Source: Epiperipatus broadwayi
Lineage: Eukaryota > Onychophora > Udeonychophora > Euonychophora > Peripatidae
DNA length: 64,000 bases
Direction: 5' to 3'
NCBI GenBank assembly: GCA_028023455.1
Contig: JAQFVV010000180.1
Location: 994,001-1,058,000 of the forward strand
Position numbers and translations under genes: made by a program. Below, piece after piece: positions 24,641 through 36,660 of this stretch (the first letter of the stretch is position 1; every line of letters starts with the position of its first letter). The notes beneath the pieces were generated by a model, which had not been told where the DNA came from, ran no database searches, and saw only the letters and a program-made list of their open reading frames with translations.

Positions 24641-24703
24641 GAATATCCCCAACCTCAGACCAGTTTTTGCTACTGGAATTCTCAGTGAGGTGCTAGGATA
24701 GTC
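24641..24703 (-). ncRNA. Hammerhead motif, family B copy 2, core mutated
   Basis: Inner stem I is perfect (ACCUCA with UGAGGU) and the triplet is GUC. G8 of the first box is A (CUGAGAA) and the second box reads AAAA instead of GAAA. The outer stem has one mismatch. Core changes should abolish cleavage. Confidence 0.55.
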
Positions 24704-24893
24704 AAGCATTAGATTAAAAATACCAGGACAAGTCCAGCACTTTATCTAATGTATAACTATTAAGTAGAAAATCTAAAATTTTCAGTCCATATGTCTTCCA
24801 ATCCAGCTATCTAACTTAAATAGCCATATGGAACTGGACTAAGTTCAGATAAACCATATATTAATAGCTTTAGCAATATAAAATCACCAAAGA

Positions 24894-25262
24894 GCTTGTT
24901 TGTAAGCTCTATATATAACATTTGTAAATACAAGCTTATGGATTTTTTGTAATTTTATTTTTGCTATTATGGCTTTGGTGATTTTATATTAATAAAGCTA
25001 TTAATATATGGTGTATCTGAACTTAATTCAGTCCCATATGGCTATTTAACTTAGATAGCTGGATTGGAAGACATGGATGTCTGAAAATTTCAGATTTTCT
25101 ACTTAATAATTATACATTAGATAAAGTGCTGGGCTTGTCCTGATATTTTTAATCTAATGCTTGAATATCCTAACACCTCACTGAGGATGCCAGTAGCAGA
25201 AACCAGTCTGAGATTGGGGATATTCTGCAATGCTTGTTAAGAGCTCTATATATAATAATAAA
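24894..25262 (+). repeat. Family B unit 3, inverted
   Basis: Reverse complement of units 1 and 2, starting with AGAGCTTGTTTGTAAGCTC and ending in the repeated AGAGCTCTATATATAA. It closes the array as a fold-back, exactly as in family A. Confidence 0.85.
25163..25225 (+). ncRNA. Hammerhead ribozyme, type I, family B copy 3, best-preserved of family B
   Basis: Plus strand: outer stem I GAAUAUCC with GGAUAUUC (8 bp), internal loop UAAC / UGG, inner stem I ACCUCA with UGAGAU (one mismatch). These flank box CUGAGGA (N7 is G), stem II UGC-CAGUA-GCA with no mismatch, GAAA, and a two-base-pair stem III ending in GUC. Predicted cleavage follows 25,208. All invariant core bases are present. The fold was worked out by eye and awaits testing. 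Confidence 0.8.
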
Positions 25263-25447
25263 TGTTTTCCTGAAGGTTTGCAAATATGATATTTTAGTTG
25301 TATTTATATCTTGGACTATTTCCATCATCATTAAGTATTGAATGTCTTTAGAAAAATTCAACTTTATTTACATTTTCCAATTACATCCAACTGTTAATAA
25401 TAGCACACAAGTTAGTATATGCATGATGTTTCAAGATGTATTATTTT

Positions 25448-25578
25448 CCTCTCTTCTTCAGGTGTTTCTGGCCTGACCAATCACAGTACTAGCATGGGAA
25501 TTGAACTTGGACCCTTAGATTTTTGGAATATTAAATTTTAAGGTTAATCTTCATACCTAACTGAGACACCCTGACACA
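25448..25578 (-). mobile_element. tRNA-derived SINE fragment
   Basis: On the minus strand GTGTCTCAGTTAGGTA matches a box A, and about 40 bp on GGGTCCAAGTTCAATTCCC matches a box B. A non-tRNA segment with GGTCAGGCCAGAAACACC follows. The tRNA part is mutated and has no intact cloverleaf. No clear tail or target duplication seen. Confidence 0.6.
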
Positions 25579-26644
25579 GGCAGAAGTCAGTCAAAATTAC
25601 ATCTGATTTTTTTACTTTTTTTTCTTAAGGGCAAAGTTGATTAGTGGTTTCCATATCTTATGTATAATCACACTAATTTGAGTTATGGGAATATTTGCCA
25701 TTTCTTCTTTATATCTTTCCTCTTTACTCAATAGTTTTGTATTTTCCCAATTGTACATATGTTCATTGGCACACAGATAGTCTTCTACCTTAAACACATC
25801 TGCCTTTTCTGTTCTAATTATCTGCTTGTGCTTTTGTAATCACTTTTCCATGGGAAAACTGGTCTCACCAATACACAATCTTCTACATTTACGTGATATT
25901 TTAAATATGCAATTTTTGCTTTTTAGCATTTCAGGTTTAGGCTTTGTTGATGTTAGAATTCCTCTTAATATGATGTGACTTTGGAAAGCAGTTCTGATGC
26001 TATACTGTTTGCAGATTATCCTTTAATTTGTCTACTATTTTTGTTATGTATTAATATACTGCAGTACCGATATTTCTTTTTTCTTTTAATGGTTCTTTTT
26101 TGTTGTCTATTTAAGGCTTTCCTAATAATAGCTGATCGAGGGATAATCATTTTTCATAAGAGTTTATTTTATATAGATTTTTTTATTGCTGGTTTCTGAA
26201 TAAACTTCTTTTGCTCTGTTCCATAGTAATACTTTAACTCCATGTTTTGTGATTCTAGTGTGATTGGATGTATATACTAAGTATTTTTCTTTATGTATGG
26301 GTTTTCTGTAAATTTGTTAATGAGTGTTAAATCTAAAAGTTTATCAATACATGTATACATTCATGTTATAACTCTTATAAATTAGAAATTAAATTTCTTT
26401 TCTAATTGTAAGTTTGAAATAAAGACTAACCACTATTAAATTACTGATCCCCCCCCATTATTCACTTAAGCATTTCGCTGTCCTAGCTCCTAATTTCTTT
26501 ATAAAAAAATTCTAAATTTCTAGCAGTACAAATAACCAGTAATATTTTGGAAATTTCAATGGACGACACTAACAATTTAATTAATACATACACTATCTAT
26601 ATTATATATATATTAAACCAGTTTTTCAGAGGGTCTTATTGGCT
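25579..26644. other. AT-rich DNA, nothing supported
   Basis: Short frames at 25.6-26.2 kb have low-complexity composition. No repeat partner found in the window. Confidence 0.4.
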
Positions 26645-27415
26645 TTTACACTCTACCTATACAATACCTCTGTTGGGAATTTATAGTGTACTGATCACTT
26701 ATCTATTACTTGCTAATACATAGGCATACCACCATGTTACATTTCTATTGGTTGACTACCCACTTTATGCACACTACTTAGTTATGATAACCAAAGATAT
26801 AACTTATTGGACTAATAATTTCTTTTACAAATATGTACATTTTTCCATTTTTACTGAAGTTAATTATATGTTATTGGAACTTTATCAGCAGTTAGTCAAT
26901 AGCTCACATGATAAGGAAAATTTGTAATTAATTTGTGACAGCCATTTTTATTCTTATGGCATTCCATTACCATGTGATACCTTAATCCTTATTATGATTT
27001 TTGATTTCTAAACCAGTATTTACCCATACATGTTGGCTTTGAAATTTTCCTTTAGATAATTAGTAAGATAAATCAAGCATGGGCACACTTATAATGCATT
27101 AGGAATATATTGGCATGCTGCTAAGAATAAGAAAACAGAGATTGTAATGAAATTAACATTTTAATAATAATAGTTACAAAAGAGTGTAAAACACCTCCCA
27201 ATTAAATTCTAGAAATAAAAAACAATCTTTATACATAATCATCAACAATAATCATGAAAGAAAAATCTTTAAAATTTACTTTAATGCAATAAATAAAATT
27301 AGTGCAATCTCATCTTTGATTTTAATAGTCACTTAAGTGCATTGTTCTTTTTATGTACATTTTATCCCTATGTAATTGTAAATATGGGGATATTTAGATA
27401 TGTGTGCACATATAT
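26645..27415 (-). repeat. Left direct repeat of the LTR-like element (putative 3' LTR)
   Basis: Aligns with 31,720-32,552. Shared blocks include GATATAACTTATTGGACT and CTCCCAATTAAATTCTA. Many substitutions and indels show an old insertion. Confidence 0.6.
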
Positions 27416-30099
27416 TCAGAGTCATTTTGCATACTTATCATAATTTTGGATTAAAGTTCACTTTCATGGTTACCAATTGGTGATTGATGCTTCTACAAGG
27501 GGTCTATAATATATTTTACATACTGTTTCTTCTGTGATATACACAGATGCTATAATAATTGTATATTTACTGGGGTTTTTTTTAGATGGTATTATCTATG
27601 ACGTTATTTCCTTTTATTTGAATTTCATTCTGTTTTTTCTGAGCAACTACTTACATCACATTTAGTGGGCAATGATATTCTTAGCAATCAGACAACCATC
27701 TGTGGTGAACAAATGTTGTCAGCATTTATTAATGTTAGACTTTAGTTGTTCATATTAGCTACATTTTATAGACAAAAATTATTGTTTATTTCTTTATATT
27801 ATAAGTGTTTATACTTTAGGCTCAATAATCAAAAGCAATTTATAGCAGTGGTTAAATCTTTTTTCTAATGATAAATTTGCTTCCCAACCTCTATGTTGGC
27901 TACTAGCATACAGACACATCAACAATTTGTGACTATGTAATCAGCTCCATGAAAACTATCTTGATTTTTGGTTTATAATTAATCTAACGTTGTTATTTAC
28001 AAAAAAATAAATTACTAAATCCACAGAACTATTTATTTGCTAATTACAGAAATAACGTTCTCTCAAAGAAAAACAATTCCTTCATATTAAATGTATAGCT
28101 TTTTAAAAAAAATTGTTACAAGGTTATTATTTTTTAATTTTTCCTTTTTTTCCAAAAATTATTAATAATAAATATCTTATAACCACACAGGATTTTACAT
28201 ATATTATAGATTATTGGAACCCATTAATTAATACAAAAAAATATAATTTGTAAATTTCTCTTTGATTTTGCTAATGAAACTGTTCTTTTATGTTTAGTGA
28301 AATAAACATTGAAGGATTTATATCCATATTCCATAATGTTCTGGTACTTATTCCCTCACAAAATGAAAGGAAAATGGTCATAGAATTTAATCTATTTGGA
28401 ATCCATTTTTTATTCACCAAACTATGAAATTTACATATGTAATTTTTATTTTTTCTAAACAATCTATTTTCCCATTTACTCTCTTGAAGTTGTAAGATTA
28501 TTTATTCTTGATGAATTATGGATGGCTTCAAAATTGATGAGCATCTTAATCTGCTGATGGACCATTAAACCTCAGGACTGAAACATGCAAATATACACTC
28601 CCCCAAATATCTATATTGCTTCTATAGCAAAAGCTAAGTGTTACAGAATAATAAATATATTTGGTAGCAAAACAAGGGCACCTATTACTACAATCCAACC
28701 AGTATATTAATAATAAAAAAGTCAGAAATTCTTCCACTGACCATTTACAATCTTAATATAATATTATTTTTTTAAATATTTTTCATACTCTAAAATAATT
28801 TTTTCGGATTAAATTTTTTAAAAAATTTGGGAATTAATTAGAAATTTTTAAATTCACCCATTTTAGACAAAACACTTCTGCTTCACCTATTTATTTATAT
28901 GAAACTATTTAAAATATAAAACTGTCTTTTATCAAAAACAAAATTTTGTTCCCTTAGGAAATTGTATCTGGTGCCATAAATTTTTCATAAAACTGTCTTT
29001 TATCAAAAATAAAATTTTGCTCTCAGCAGATTATAATGACTTAGGAAATTCTATCTGGTGCCATAAAATTTTCATAATATTTTTCCAAAAGAAAATTGGC
29101 ATGATCATTTGAAAAAAAAATTCTTACCATATAACACACATTTCTCAGTACTGCACACCAACACATCACAATCCTGAGCTCTATAGCAGCTTTAAACTAA
29201 CACATCAATTTTTTATACACTCCCAATTTATCATAATGAGTTTGTATAATTACTTTTAACAAACTTCAAAATTTAGGCATTATATGGCCCTTTTGACTTA
29301 AATTTTTATTTCTCTACTTGGTAATCATAATAGTCATGATCAGAGTCTTTATAATATCTAGTTATCAAATTTTCTCAAAAAATATATGCCTCAACCCTAT
29401 CCAGAAATTTTCAACAATAAATCATACATTGATCAAGCTACTTCTTCACTGATGATAGTTTCTCCTCTGGGTTTACATGACATAGGTTCTACCATCATCT
29501 GGTTTACCATTAAATTTCTTTTCAGATTTATTTTTACTATTGAATTTTTCTGGTATCTTACTGATGCCAAGCAATGGAGATAAAACTGGTGTCCATATAG
29601 AAATAATGTCTAGTTCACCTTACAATTCTGGTACAATCTATGAAGCCAGTACTTTTAATTTTCTTTGTTTTCTACCATGGTTGGAAACTATTATTATTTC
29701 CTATTTCCAAACATTTTATATGAGATTCTTTTTTAAATCTATTAAAGCATTGTTTCATCCTTACCATTACCATCCTGACCCTGTATATTTAGATCAATAA
29801 CTTTAAAAACTGCCACTTGTTCAACAATCTTTCTGCCTGTGCATAAAATCATTGGCTCCAACCTAATGGAAAAGTGTGGTGTATGATATTAATGATTTGG
29901 CCTTCCAATAAAGTGCAAGTGATAAAAGTTCTTAACTTTGTTGCTTGACACTTGAAAAACTGGGTATAACTTTCAATACTACTTATCTGACATCTTTCCT
30001 CCATAACCTAGTATTAAATTTTTTTTTGCCTTTCTTCACTCCAAAAATTAGTTAGTAAATTTTTTATGGTACTCTGTACAAAAAGGGAAGTTTAATTAT

Positions 30100-30858
30100 T
30101 AAAGAATTCTACCATTGTTTTAAAAAACTTTGCAGGTGGTTATATATCACAGCCACCTGCTCATTTTCTTTTAACTATTCAATTAAAAATAGTTGTTCAG
30201 CTTCTCAAGATACTCCATTGCTGATTCTCCTACACTACCTCTAAATATATGGCTTTTCAAAAACTGCTTTATATTGCAATATATATAAAAATTTCTTATA
30301 GAATTCTGTGTGCAAGCTTCTAGTTACATGGCATAGGCTCTATTCAGCATTCTCTTTTTTTTTTATGACATGCTTATAACCACTTTGATTGTCTTTTTTA
30401 TTTTAATTTCATCTGTTTTATTTCATTAATTATACTAGCAACCTTTTTTGACCTCTCTTGAGTAGCTTTTCAATATTGCTGCATTTCTGCCTTTTTTCAT
30501 AAATCTTGGACTCATGTTTTTCCATTTTTTCTATAAGGGTCTACATCACCTCACGCACCTGTACTTAATTCCTCTCAAACTTATTATTCATTTGTTCTCT
30601 ATTCCCAGATATCATTTTTTAAAATCTTCCACTTCAAATATTCCCGATTCTTTAGCTTTGCCATTATCCGTTTTGCAATCTCATGCTTGATTTGACTATT
30701 CTTTTCACTTTCCAATAACATTGCATTAAGTGTCTCCCATTTTCATCTACTTTTTTCAGCATTTCTTGCTTTTCCTTTTGTATTTCTTGCAACAGCATTT
30801 TAGCATTTTCTTCATCTTTTATCTCACTTTTTTGCAATATTTCTTGTGATGTTTTCAT
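30100..30858 (-). pseudogene. gag relic of the LTR-like element
   Basis: The first part (30,858-30,664) encodes a Lys/Glu-rich, coiled-coil-like peptide containing LLQEIQKEKQEMLKKVDENG. Further along the minus strand, in another frame, NSIRNFYIYCNIKQFLKSH, then GSVGESAMEYLEKLNNYF, matches the Ty3-type gag pattern G..GES...FL..LN.YF. Stops and frameshifts separate these parts. The parallel copy at 48,853-49,107 is open through this region. Confidence 0.5.
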
Positions 30859-31059
30859 CTAAACATTCAATTTCACAATATTCTCTTCTATAAATTTACT
30901 TCTGGATCTGTAGGTTCATCTTCCATATGCTCTGCTTATTCATTACAATGTTAATTCATCTTATAGATGTTGGACCTAATAATCATTTATTATAATTGTT
31001 CACTATTGTTTATTTTTACTATTAATCCTTACTATAAAAAGATAAACACAACTTTTCTT

Positions 31060-31500
31060 CCTGTTTATTTTTCAAATAATTACTCTTTACGGTATTGCTA
31101 ATAATATGTACTTTTAAACTATTATAGAGAAATTATAACCACTAATCACACAGTCTACCAGAAACAACTAATCTCCTCAAAACTTTTCTGCCTGATTTGC
31201 TTTATTTATTTCCTATTTATTAATGACCATATCTTTTTACTTATTATTATTTTTATCTTATTTTATGTATTTATATTTCAAATAAACATTCTTTAAACTA
31301 TTGCTGATAATATATACTTTTAAACTGTCATTGAAAAATTAAATGCACTAACAACACAATCTACCAGAAATAGCTCATCTCCTTAAAACTCTTCTACTTG
31401 ATTTATAACCTTCATAACCTGCTTTATTTATTTCCTATTTATTAATGACCAAATTTATTTACTTTTTTTATTATTTTATTTTATGAAAATAATAACCCAT
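31060..31500. repeat. Tandem duplication of about 215 bp within the LTR-like element
   Basis: ATGTACTTTTAAACTATT...CAGTCTACCAGAAACA...TTTATTTATTTCCTATTTA occurs twice in direct order with about 15-20 differences. Confidence 0.7.
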
Positions 31501-31719
31501 TCTTCTTAATCCATGCAATAAATACTTATGTGCATGGTTTAATTTACACCTTGCAATATTAGGAGTATAATAATTTTATAATGTTATTCTAGATGATATT
31601 ACTGAGACATTAAGTAAACATAAGTTTAATTAAATGGCTTGAACCTTTTGAACAATATAAACTTGATGTAATCAATGCCAGTTGGAAATCCATAACGTAA
31701 TGATCATTTAAAATGTTTT

Positions 31720-32552
31720 ATTCACTCTTATACTCTCCTTATACAATACTCCAGTTTGGGAATTTATAATGTACCAGTCACTTATCTATTAACCACTAAT
31801 ACATAGGTATATCATCATGCTACATCTGTGTCATCTAACTCACAGGTATTTTGTTGTTATCCTATCTAATTATGATGACTAAAGATATAACTTATTGGAC
31901 TGATAATCTCTTTTACAACTATGTACAATTTTTCCTTTTTATACTGGACTTAATTATAATTTATTAGAACTTTATCAATGGTTAATCAATGGGTCATGTA
32001 GTACAGAAATTTGTAATTAATAAATGCAAGTCATTTTTATTCCTATGACATTAGATTGCACATGATATCACGAACCTTATTATAATTTTTAAATTCTAAG
32101 CTGGTATTTACCCATAAATGCTTTTGAATTTTCTGCTAGATAATTAGTGATATAAATCAAGTATGCACTCACTCATATTAGGAATATTTTGACATGCTGA
32201 TAAGAATACAAAGATTATAATAAAATTAACAATTTAATATTAATTAAATACTAAAAGAGGGGCAAACATCTCCCAATTAAATTCTAATAATAACAAACAT
32301 TATCTTTATATACAGATATCAGGAATAATCATGAAAGTAAAAAAAAAAAACTTTAAAATTTACATACAAACTAATAAAAAACTTTAATAAAAATTAAATA
32401 AAAATACACAGACAATTAATGCAATAAAAAAAATTAGAGTAATCTCACCTCTGTTTCAAAGGTCACTTAAGTTTATCATTTTTTATGTATGTTTTCTTTT
32501 TTCTATAATTATAAATATGGGAATTTTTAGATGTGTGCATACATACTGTACC
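31720..32552 (-). repeat. Right direct repeat of the LTR-like element (putative 5' LTR)
   Basis: Direct counterpart of 26,645-27,415, lying upstream of gag on the minus strand. Confidence 0.6.
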
Positions 32553-32764
32553 ATTTACAGGTAGATTAGGTGTATACATTACCCACAATAATGTGTTAGT
32601 TAATCAAACTGTGTAACATTTATTTTGTTCATGTGTGAATTGGGATATTTCTAAAACAGTTATATTTCCTGATTAATCTGACTTAATATTTTATTCTGTC
32701 TTGAATTGCTGATGGAATCAGCTTTTTATTTGTTTAAGAGGGTGCCAGGGTTGTAGACCCACTG

Positions 32765-32883
32765 GCATCATTGATTACTCTGGTTGGCACAGGGTTGGAC
32801 TACTGTATGGAGAGTTTTGCCTGCTTAATAACAGTTATGTGCTAGCACAAGAGATGGTGATCATGTGATGTTTAGTGGTTTAA
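32765..32883 (+). repeat. Family A end fragment without ribozyme
   Basis: Plus-orientation end of a family A unit, from ATTGATTACTCTGG through GGAGAGTTTTGCCTG and TGGTGATCATGTGATG to TTTAGTGGTTTAA. The hammerhead half of the unit is missing. It ends at the same GTTTAGTGGTTTAA boundary as the copy at 60.96 kb, which helps define one end of the element. Confidence 0.75.
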
Positions 32884-34099
32884 ATGTAATATTCTAGAAA
32901 ATTCACTTTCTTGTCACTTAATCTTTTATGTTAATTTTCCCCAGGGCTTGACTATTAACTGAGCAAGTTTCTTAAAACACTTTCATTAATAAAATTTAAC
33001 AAACTAAAATTAAGACCATACAGTGAAAGGGTTCTATTAATGATAAATATTTTATTAAAACAAACTAAAAGTTTAGACACTAATTATGAAAGGAAGGAAC
33101 ATATACATATGCATTCAGATAATAATGCTAATCAACTAATTCAAACAGTTCATATTATAATTTTCTTCTTCAAGTTCTCTACTAAGCCATCCATATGATA
33201 GTCCACTGGAGAATAAAAAAGTGAATGACTCTTTATTTCTATTATAAACTTTTAGTTAGGGTTTAGTTTGCACACATATTTAATCAGACATAAGTTACTG
33301 TATGACTAATATCTTACTGGGAAGTTCCTCAGGGGTTACATGGATCATTGATTATTGTACCATGCATGGTCTTTTCACAAAGGACTCTGTAGCATCTAAT
33401 TTTGATTTCATTTTGATGACATTTTTATGCCTCAGGTTCATAATAAGATAAGGCTAGACTCAAAGCTTTTGGGTGACTTGTTTTATGATAGATGTCAGTG
33501 AGTGCTCTGGTTTCACTTACTCATGACAAATTGGTTGAGCATATTAGTAATCCTGGATGGAGACATTTTATTGTAGCTTTGAAAAAAACCCAGTAATTAG
33601 TCCCTCTTATCCTTTCACTTTATGCAGTGCACAAGATGACAGCCAGAAAAGAACTCCACTCCAAAGTTGTACACTTCTTTTATATCAAGACCAGTTTGAA
33701 ATCTCTATGCATATTATTTTTTCATCTTTTGTTTTCTTATCAGATTATAAGTTGATAATCTTGCACATTCCTTCTTGTCTTCTAGCTACAAAGTTCTTTT
33801 TCTAAAAATTCCTTCAGTGCCATATTTAATTATCTGTAAAAGAATATTATTCTGATTGTAATCATTTGCATTTAGAATTTCTTTCTTGTGCTTATCTGGA
33901 TTGATAATTTGCATATATTTCTAATTTTTTCCAATTTTAAATTTATTTTAATTAAATAGATAATATGAAACACACAAACAACTTTCATTGTACATATATA
34001 AAAATAGATTATACTAATAAAAAAAAAAACTACATTGTGTTTATTGAACTATTTCTAATTTTTATATTTTTTTACCTTTAAATATTACCAAATACGGTT
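32884..34099. other. AT-rich DNA, no gene recognised
   Basis: A plus-strand frame at 33,557-33,805 has no supporting splice or promoter context. I see no repeats. Confidence 0.4.
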
Positions 34100-35381
34100 C
34101 TTGTGTATAATTCAACTGATGACGTATTACCCTGAAGGCACATCGGTCTAAAGTTGTGATTTTTAAGATAACATCTCCAAGTGATCTGCAGACACATTTA
34201 GTCGCTAAAATGTGTTCGCAGATTACATGAACACGGCATGTTAAAAAACGCAACATTAGACCGATATGCCTTCAGGGTAATACATCATCGGTTGATCATG
34301 TGGAAAAAACAAAAAAACATGGCAAAAACATAAAAATTTAAAAAAAAATTTAAATATAAAAAAAAGAAAAAAAATGTGACGCAGGTCACGTGATAGCAGG
34401 TCAGGCAAATAGTAAAAAAAATAAAATAAAAATGTACATGCATGTGTCAAAATAATTTAGAAAAAACTATATTATAATTTATAAAACCACCCTATATTAT
34501 GCTCAATTATAAAAAACAGCGCGTAGTGCTGGAGTTGGCGGGGGGGGGGCTTTGTGTTTTTGACAAGCCATAGGCTTGGCGTACACCTATACCTTGTATT
34601 ACTCTCATAGCTGTAATTTTTATAATTGCCCATGAACTTACAAATAATTTTCTGTATGATATAATTCAGAAATTAAAAATTGCTGATGAATTTACGAAAA
34701 ATAATTTTCTGTATGATACAATTCAGAAATTAAAAATTAAATTAAAACGTAATTCAATTGTAGAAATATTAACAAAAAATTTTTGTAAATTTTAAATAAA
34801 CAGCTAAATTAAAAAGACGCGATTTAATGCAAATCTGGTATTAATGGCGTCATTTAATGCAAATCTGGTATTAATGGCGTCGCACCCTGTAATTTTTATA
34901 ATTGCCAATGAATTTACGAAAAATAATTTGAGAATTGTAGAAATATTAACAAAAAGATTTTGTAAATTTAAAATAAACAGATAAATAAAAAACAGTTTAC
35001 CAGAATAAATTACGAAAAATAATTTTCTGTATGATACAATTCAGAAATTAAAAATGAAATTAAAACGAAATTCAATTGTAGAAATATTAACAAAAAATAT
35101 TTGTAAATTCAAAATAAACAGATAAATAAAACACTTTACCCGAATTAACAGCTCAAAAAAGTAACTGTGATGCCGTGGATAGCAAAATCACAATAGAAAA
35201 AATTTCCCAAACCTCTCTATGAATTTTAAATTTCGCAGGTGGAAAAAAAAATTGACTCTCTGGTGGATTAATCATGCCAGTCACTTGGTTACCATGACAA
35301 TGTTGTCATGCAAAAAACGTCGATGTCTACCGGAAGGGAAATCGGTAAGTCAAAAACGTCATCGGTTGAATTATACACAAG
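34100..35381. mobile_element. Element with 25-bp terminal inverted repeats (about 1.28 kb)
   Basis: CTTGTGTATAATTCAAC(T/C)GATGACGT at 34,100-34,124 is matched in reverse complement at 35,357-35,381 with one difference. The left end contains a nested hairpin (arms near 34,117-34,150 and 34,255-34,294 sharing TTACCCTGAAGGC). The interior is built of tandem blocks and has a run of ten G. No transposase. Probably a non-autonomous DNA transposon. Confidence 0.6.
34606..35140. repeat. Nested tandem repeats inside the terminal-inverted-repeat element
   Basis: Blocks containing ACGAAAAATAATTTTCTGTA and GTAGAAATATTAACAAAAA recur three times or more. A perfect 30-bp unit starting ATTTAATGCAAATCTGGTAT is duplicated at 34,822 and 34,852. 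Confidence 0.8.
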
Positions 35382-36370
35382 TACCCCAAATACCAACCCT
35401 CTTGTACCATATGTATATATTGTACCCTTTTTATTAGGTCTAAATAGGTTTTGAAAGTCAATTTCTTAAAAAATTTAAATTAAAAGAAACTTAAATATCT
35501 GTAGGTGATATAATAATGATGATAGGATTTTTAAAGCTTTGCTAAAATGTAGTTAAAGGTTATAAATAAAACTGTGATAAAATACTAAAATTATAAAGTA
35601 AAAGTTAAATATTATAATTTTTGTATGGTTGTGAGAAGTGGCCATAGTGATAATAATGAAAATTTGTATTAAGTCTTGTTAAACAAGATGTAGAAAACTA
35701 ATTTTTAAATAATGATTTAAAATTGAATAAGTTATTAAATGTATTTAATAAAAATAGATTTAAATTTATATTATAATTGTTTATTAGTTTTAGTATTCTG
35801 TGGGATATACAGGTGTATTCAATTTTGTTTATTGTTTAAATAATGTCAAAATTATTATTGCAAATTCTATTATTATATATATATATTTTTACAATGTAAT
35901 ATTTTGTAGTTAAATATTTTATTAATCCTATTTCTGACAGTGAATATAAAAAATTGCAACATTAAGTCTGGGTTTTTTTGGTCACGTAACTAGCAAATGC
36001 ACATACTTTGTGTGCTTGCAAGGATTTTAAAGAAAGTTTCAAAATTACTTTCAGAATTGTTTTTAAAAAAAATTGAAAACATTTGAATATTATAAAAATA
36101 AATATAGGAGATTATTTGATTAGTTGTCTCTAAAATAATTGTAATTAATAAAAATAAAAATGGATACATTAAATTAAACATTAGATAAGTTGATAAAGTA
36201 TTATTTAAAAATATGTTGTTTTAAAATGTTTAATTTGTTTAGGTATAATTATAAAATTAACTTAGAATTAAATATTCTAATAATAATAATAATGACTCAT
36301 AGTTTTGTTTCTAAATTTTATAGAACATGAAATTGACATTTATGTAAATTAGTTTTGTAAGTTAAGAGTC
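35382..36370. other. AT-rich DNA, nothing recognised
   Basis: No supported gene or repeat. Confidence 0.4.
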
Positions 36371-36430
36371 AGGTAACCAATCAGATTGTAAGTCAGAGCT
36401 GGTATATAAATGGATGCTCTCATTTTCCTA
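36371..36430 (+). promoter_or_regulatory. Candidate polymerase II promoter
   Basis: AACCAATCAG (CCAAT box) is followed about 25 bp later by GGTATATAAATGG, a good TATA box, and then by a pyrimidine-rich stretch suitable for initiation. This local combination is unusual in the surrounding A/T-rich DNA. Transcription is inferred only. Confidence 0.35.
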
Positions 36431-36660
36431 ACACTTGTCACTTATTACTACCACTTATTATTATTTCTTTTATTTTTATTTAAAAAGTACCCAGTATATT
36501 ATTATAAGTCAATTAGTTTCAATTTTAAATTTTTATTATTTTTAAAAAAGTGTAAGGGATTAAAAAAATTATTAAAGTTAAAATAAGAATGTTTCCCTAA
36601 AACCACTTAATTTCCTGTTAGTTTTTTCTATTTAAAACTTAAGTCAAGTTCATAGTAATT

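Larger units (their letters stand above)
24151..24893 (-). repeat. Family B tandem repeat, two direct units (about 400 bp), ribozyme-bearing strand is minus
   Basis: AGTCAGATGTCACATGACCT starts both units, at 24,151 and 24,552 (period 401 bp). The hammerhead motifs are 380 bp apart. Unit 2 runs into an inverted unit 3. Family B resembles family A in order and partial sequence: the GAAAC and GGGGATATT parts of the ribozyme and the segment TCCAATCCAGCT...GAACT...AGTTCAG. This suggests common descent. Confidence 0.85.
26645..32552 (-). mobile_element. Degenerate LTR-retrotransposon-like element
   Basis: Two direct repeats of about 770-830 bp (26,645-27,415 and 31,720-32,552) bracket a body of about 4.3 kb. 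On the minus strand the body shows gag-like remnants just inside the right-hand repeat, the position expected for gag after a 5' LTR. No protease, RT or integrase could be recognised; the rest of the body is eroded. LTR ends (TG...CA) and target duplications are not discernible. The body recurs at 46.2-49.8 kb without the flanking repeats. A Ty3-like origin is suggested by the gag pattern only. Confidence 0.5.

Noticed and set aside
25450-25500. GGTCAGGCCAGAAACACC in the minus-strand SINE as a ribozyme core
   Set aside because: The first box reads CUGUGAU rather than CUGANGA, and no stem III or cleavage triplet follows.
25448-25578. Functional tRNA genes at this and two other tRNA-like sites (19.2 and 51.2 kb)
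   Set aside because: Boxes A and B are recognisable, but the acceptor and anticodon stems do not pair. These are SINE heads.
32720-32883. Hammerhead in the 32.8-kb family A fragment
   Set aside because: The half of the unit that carries the ribozyme is missing; only the other end is present.
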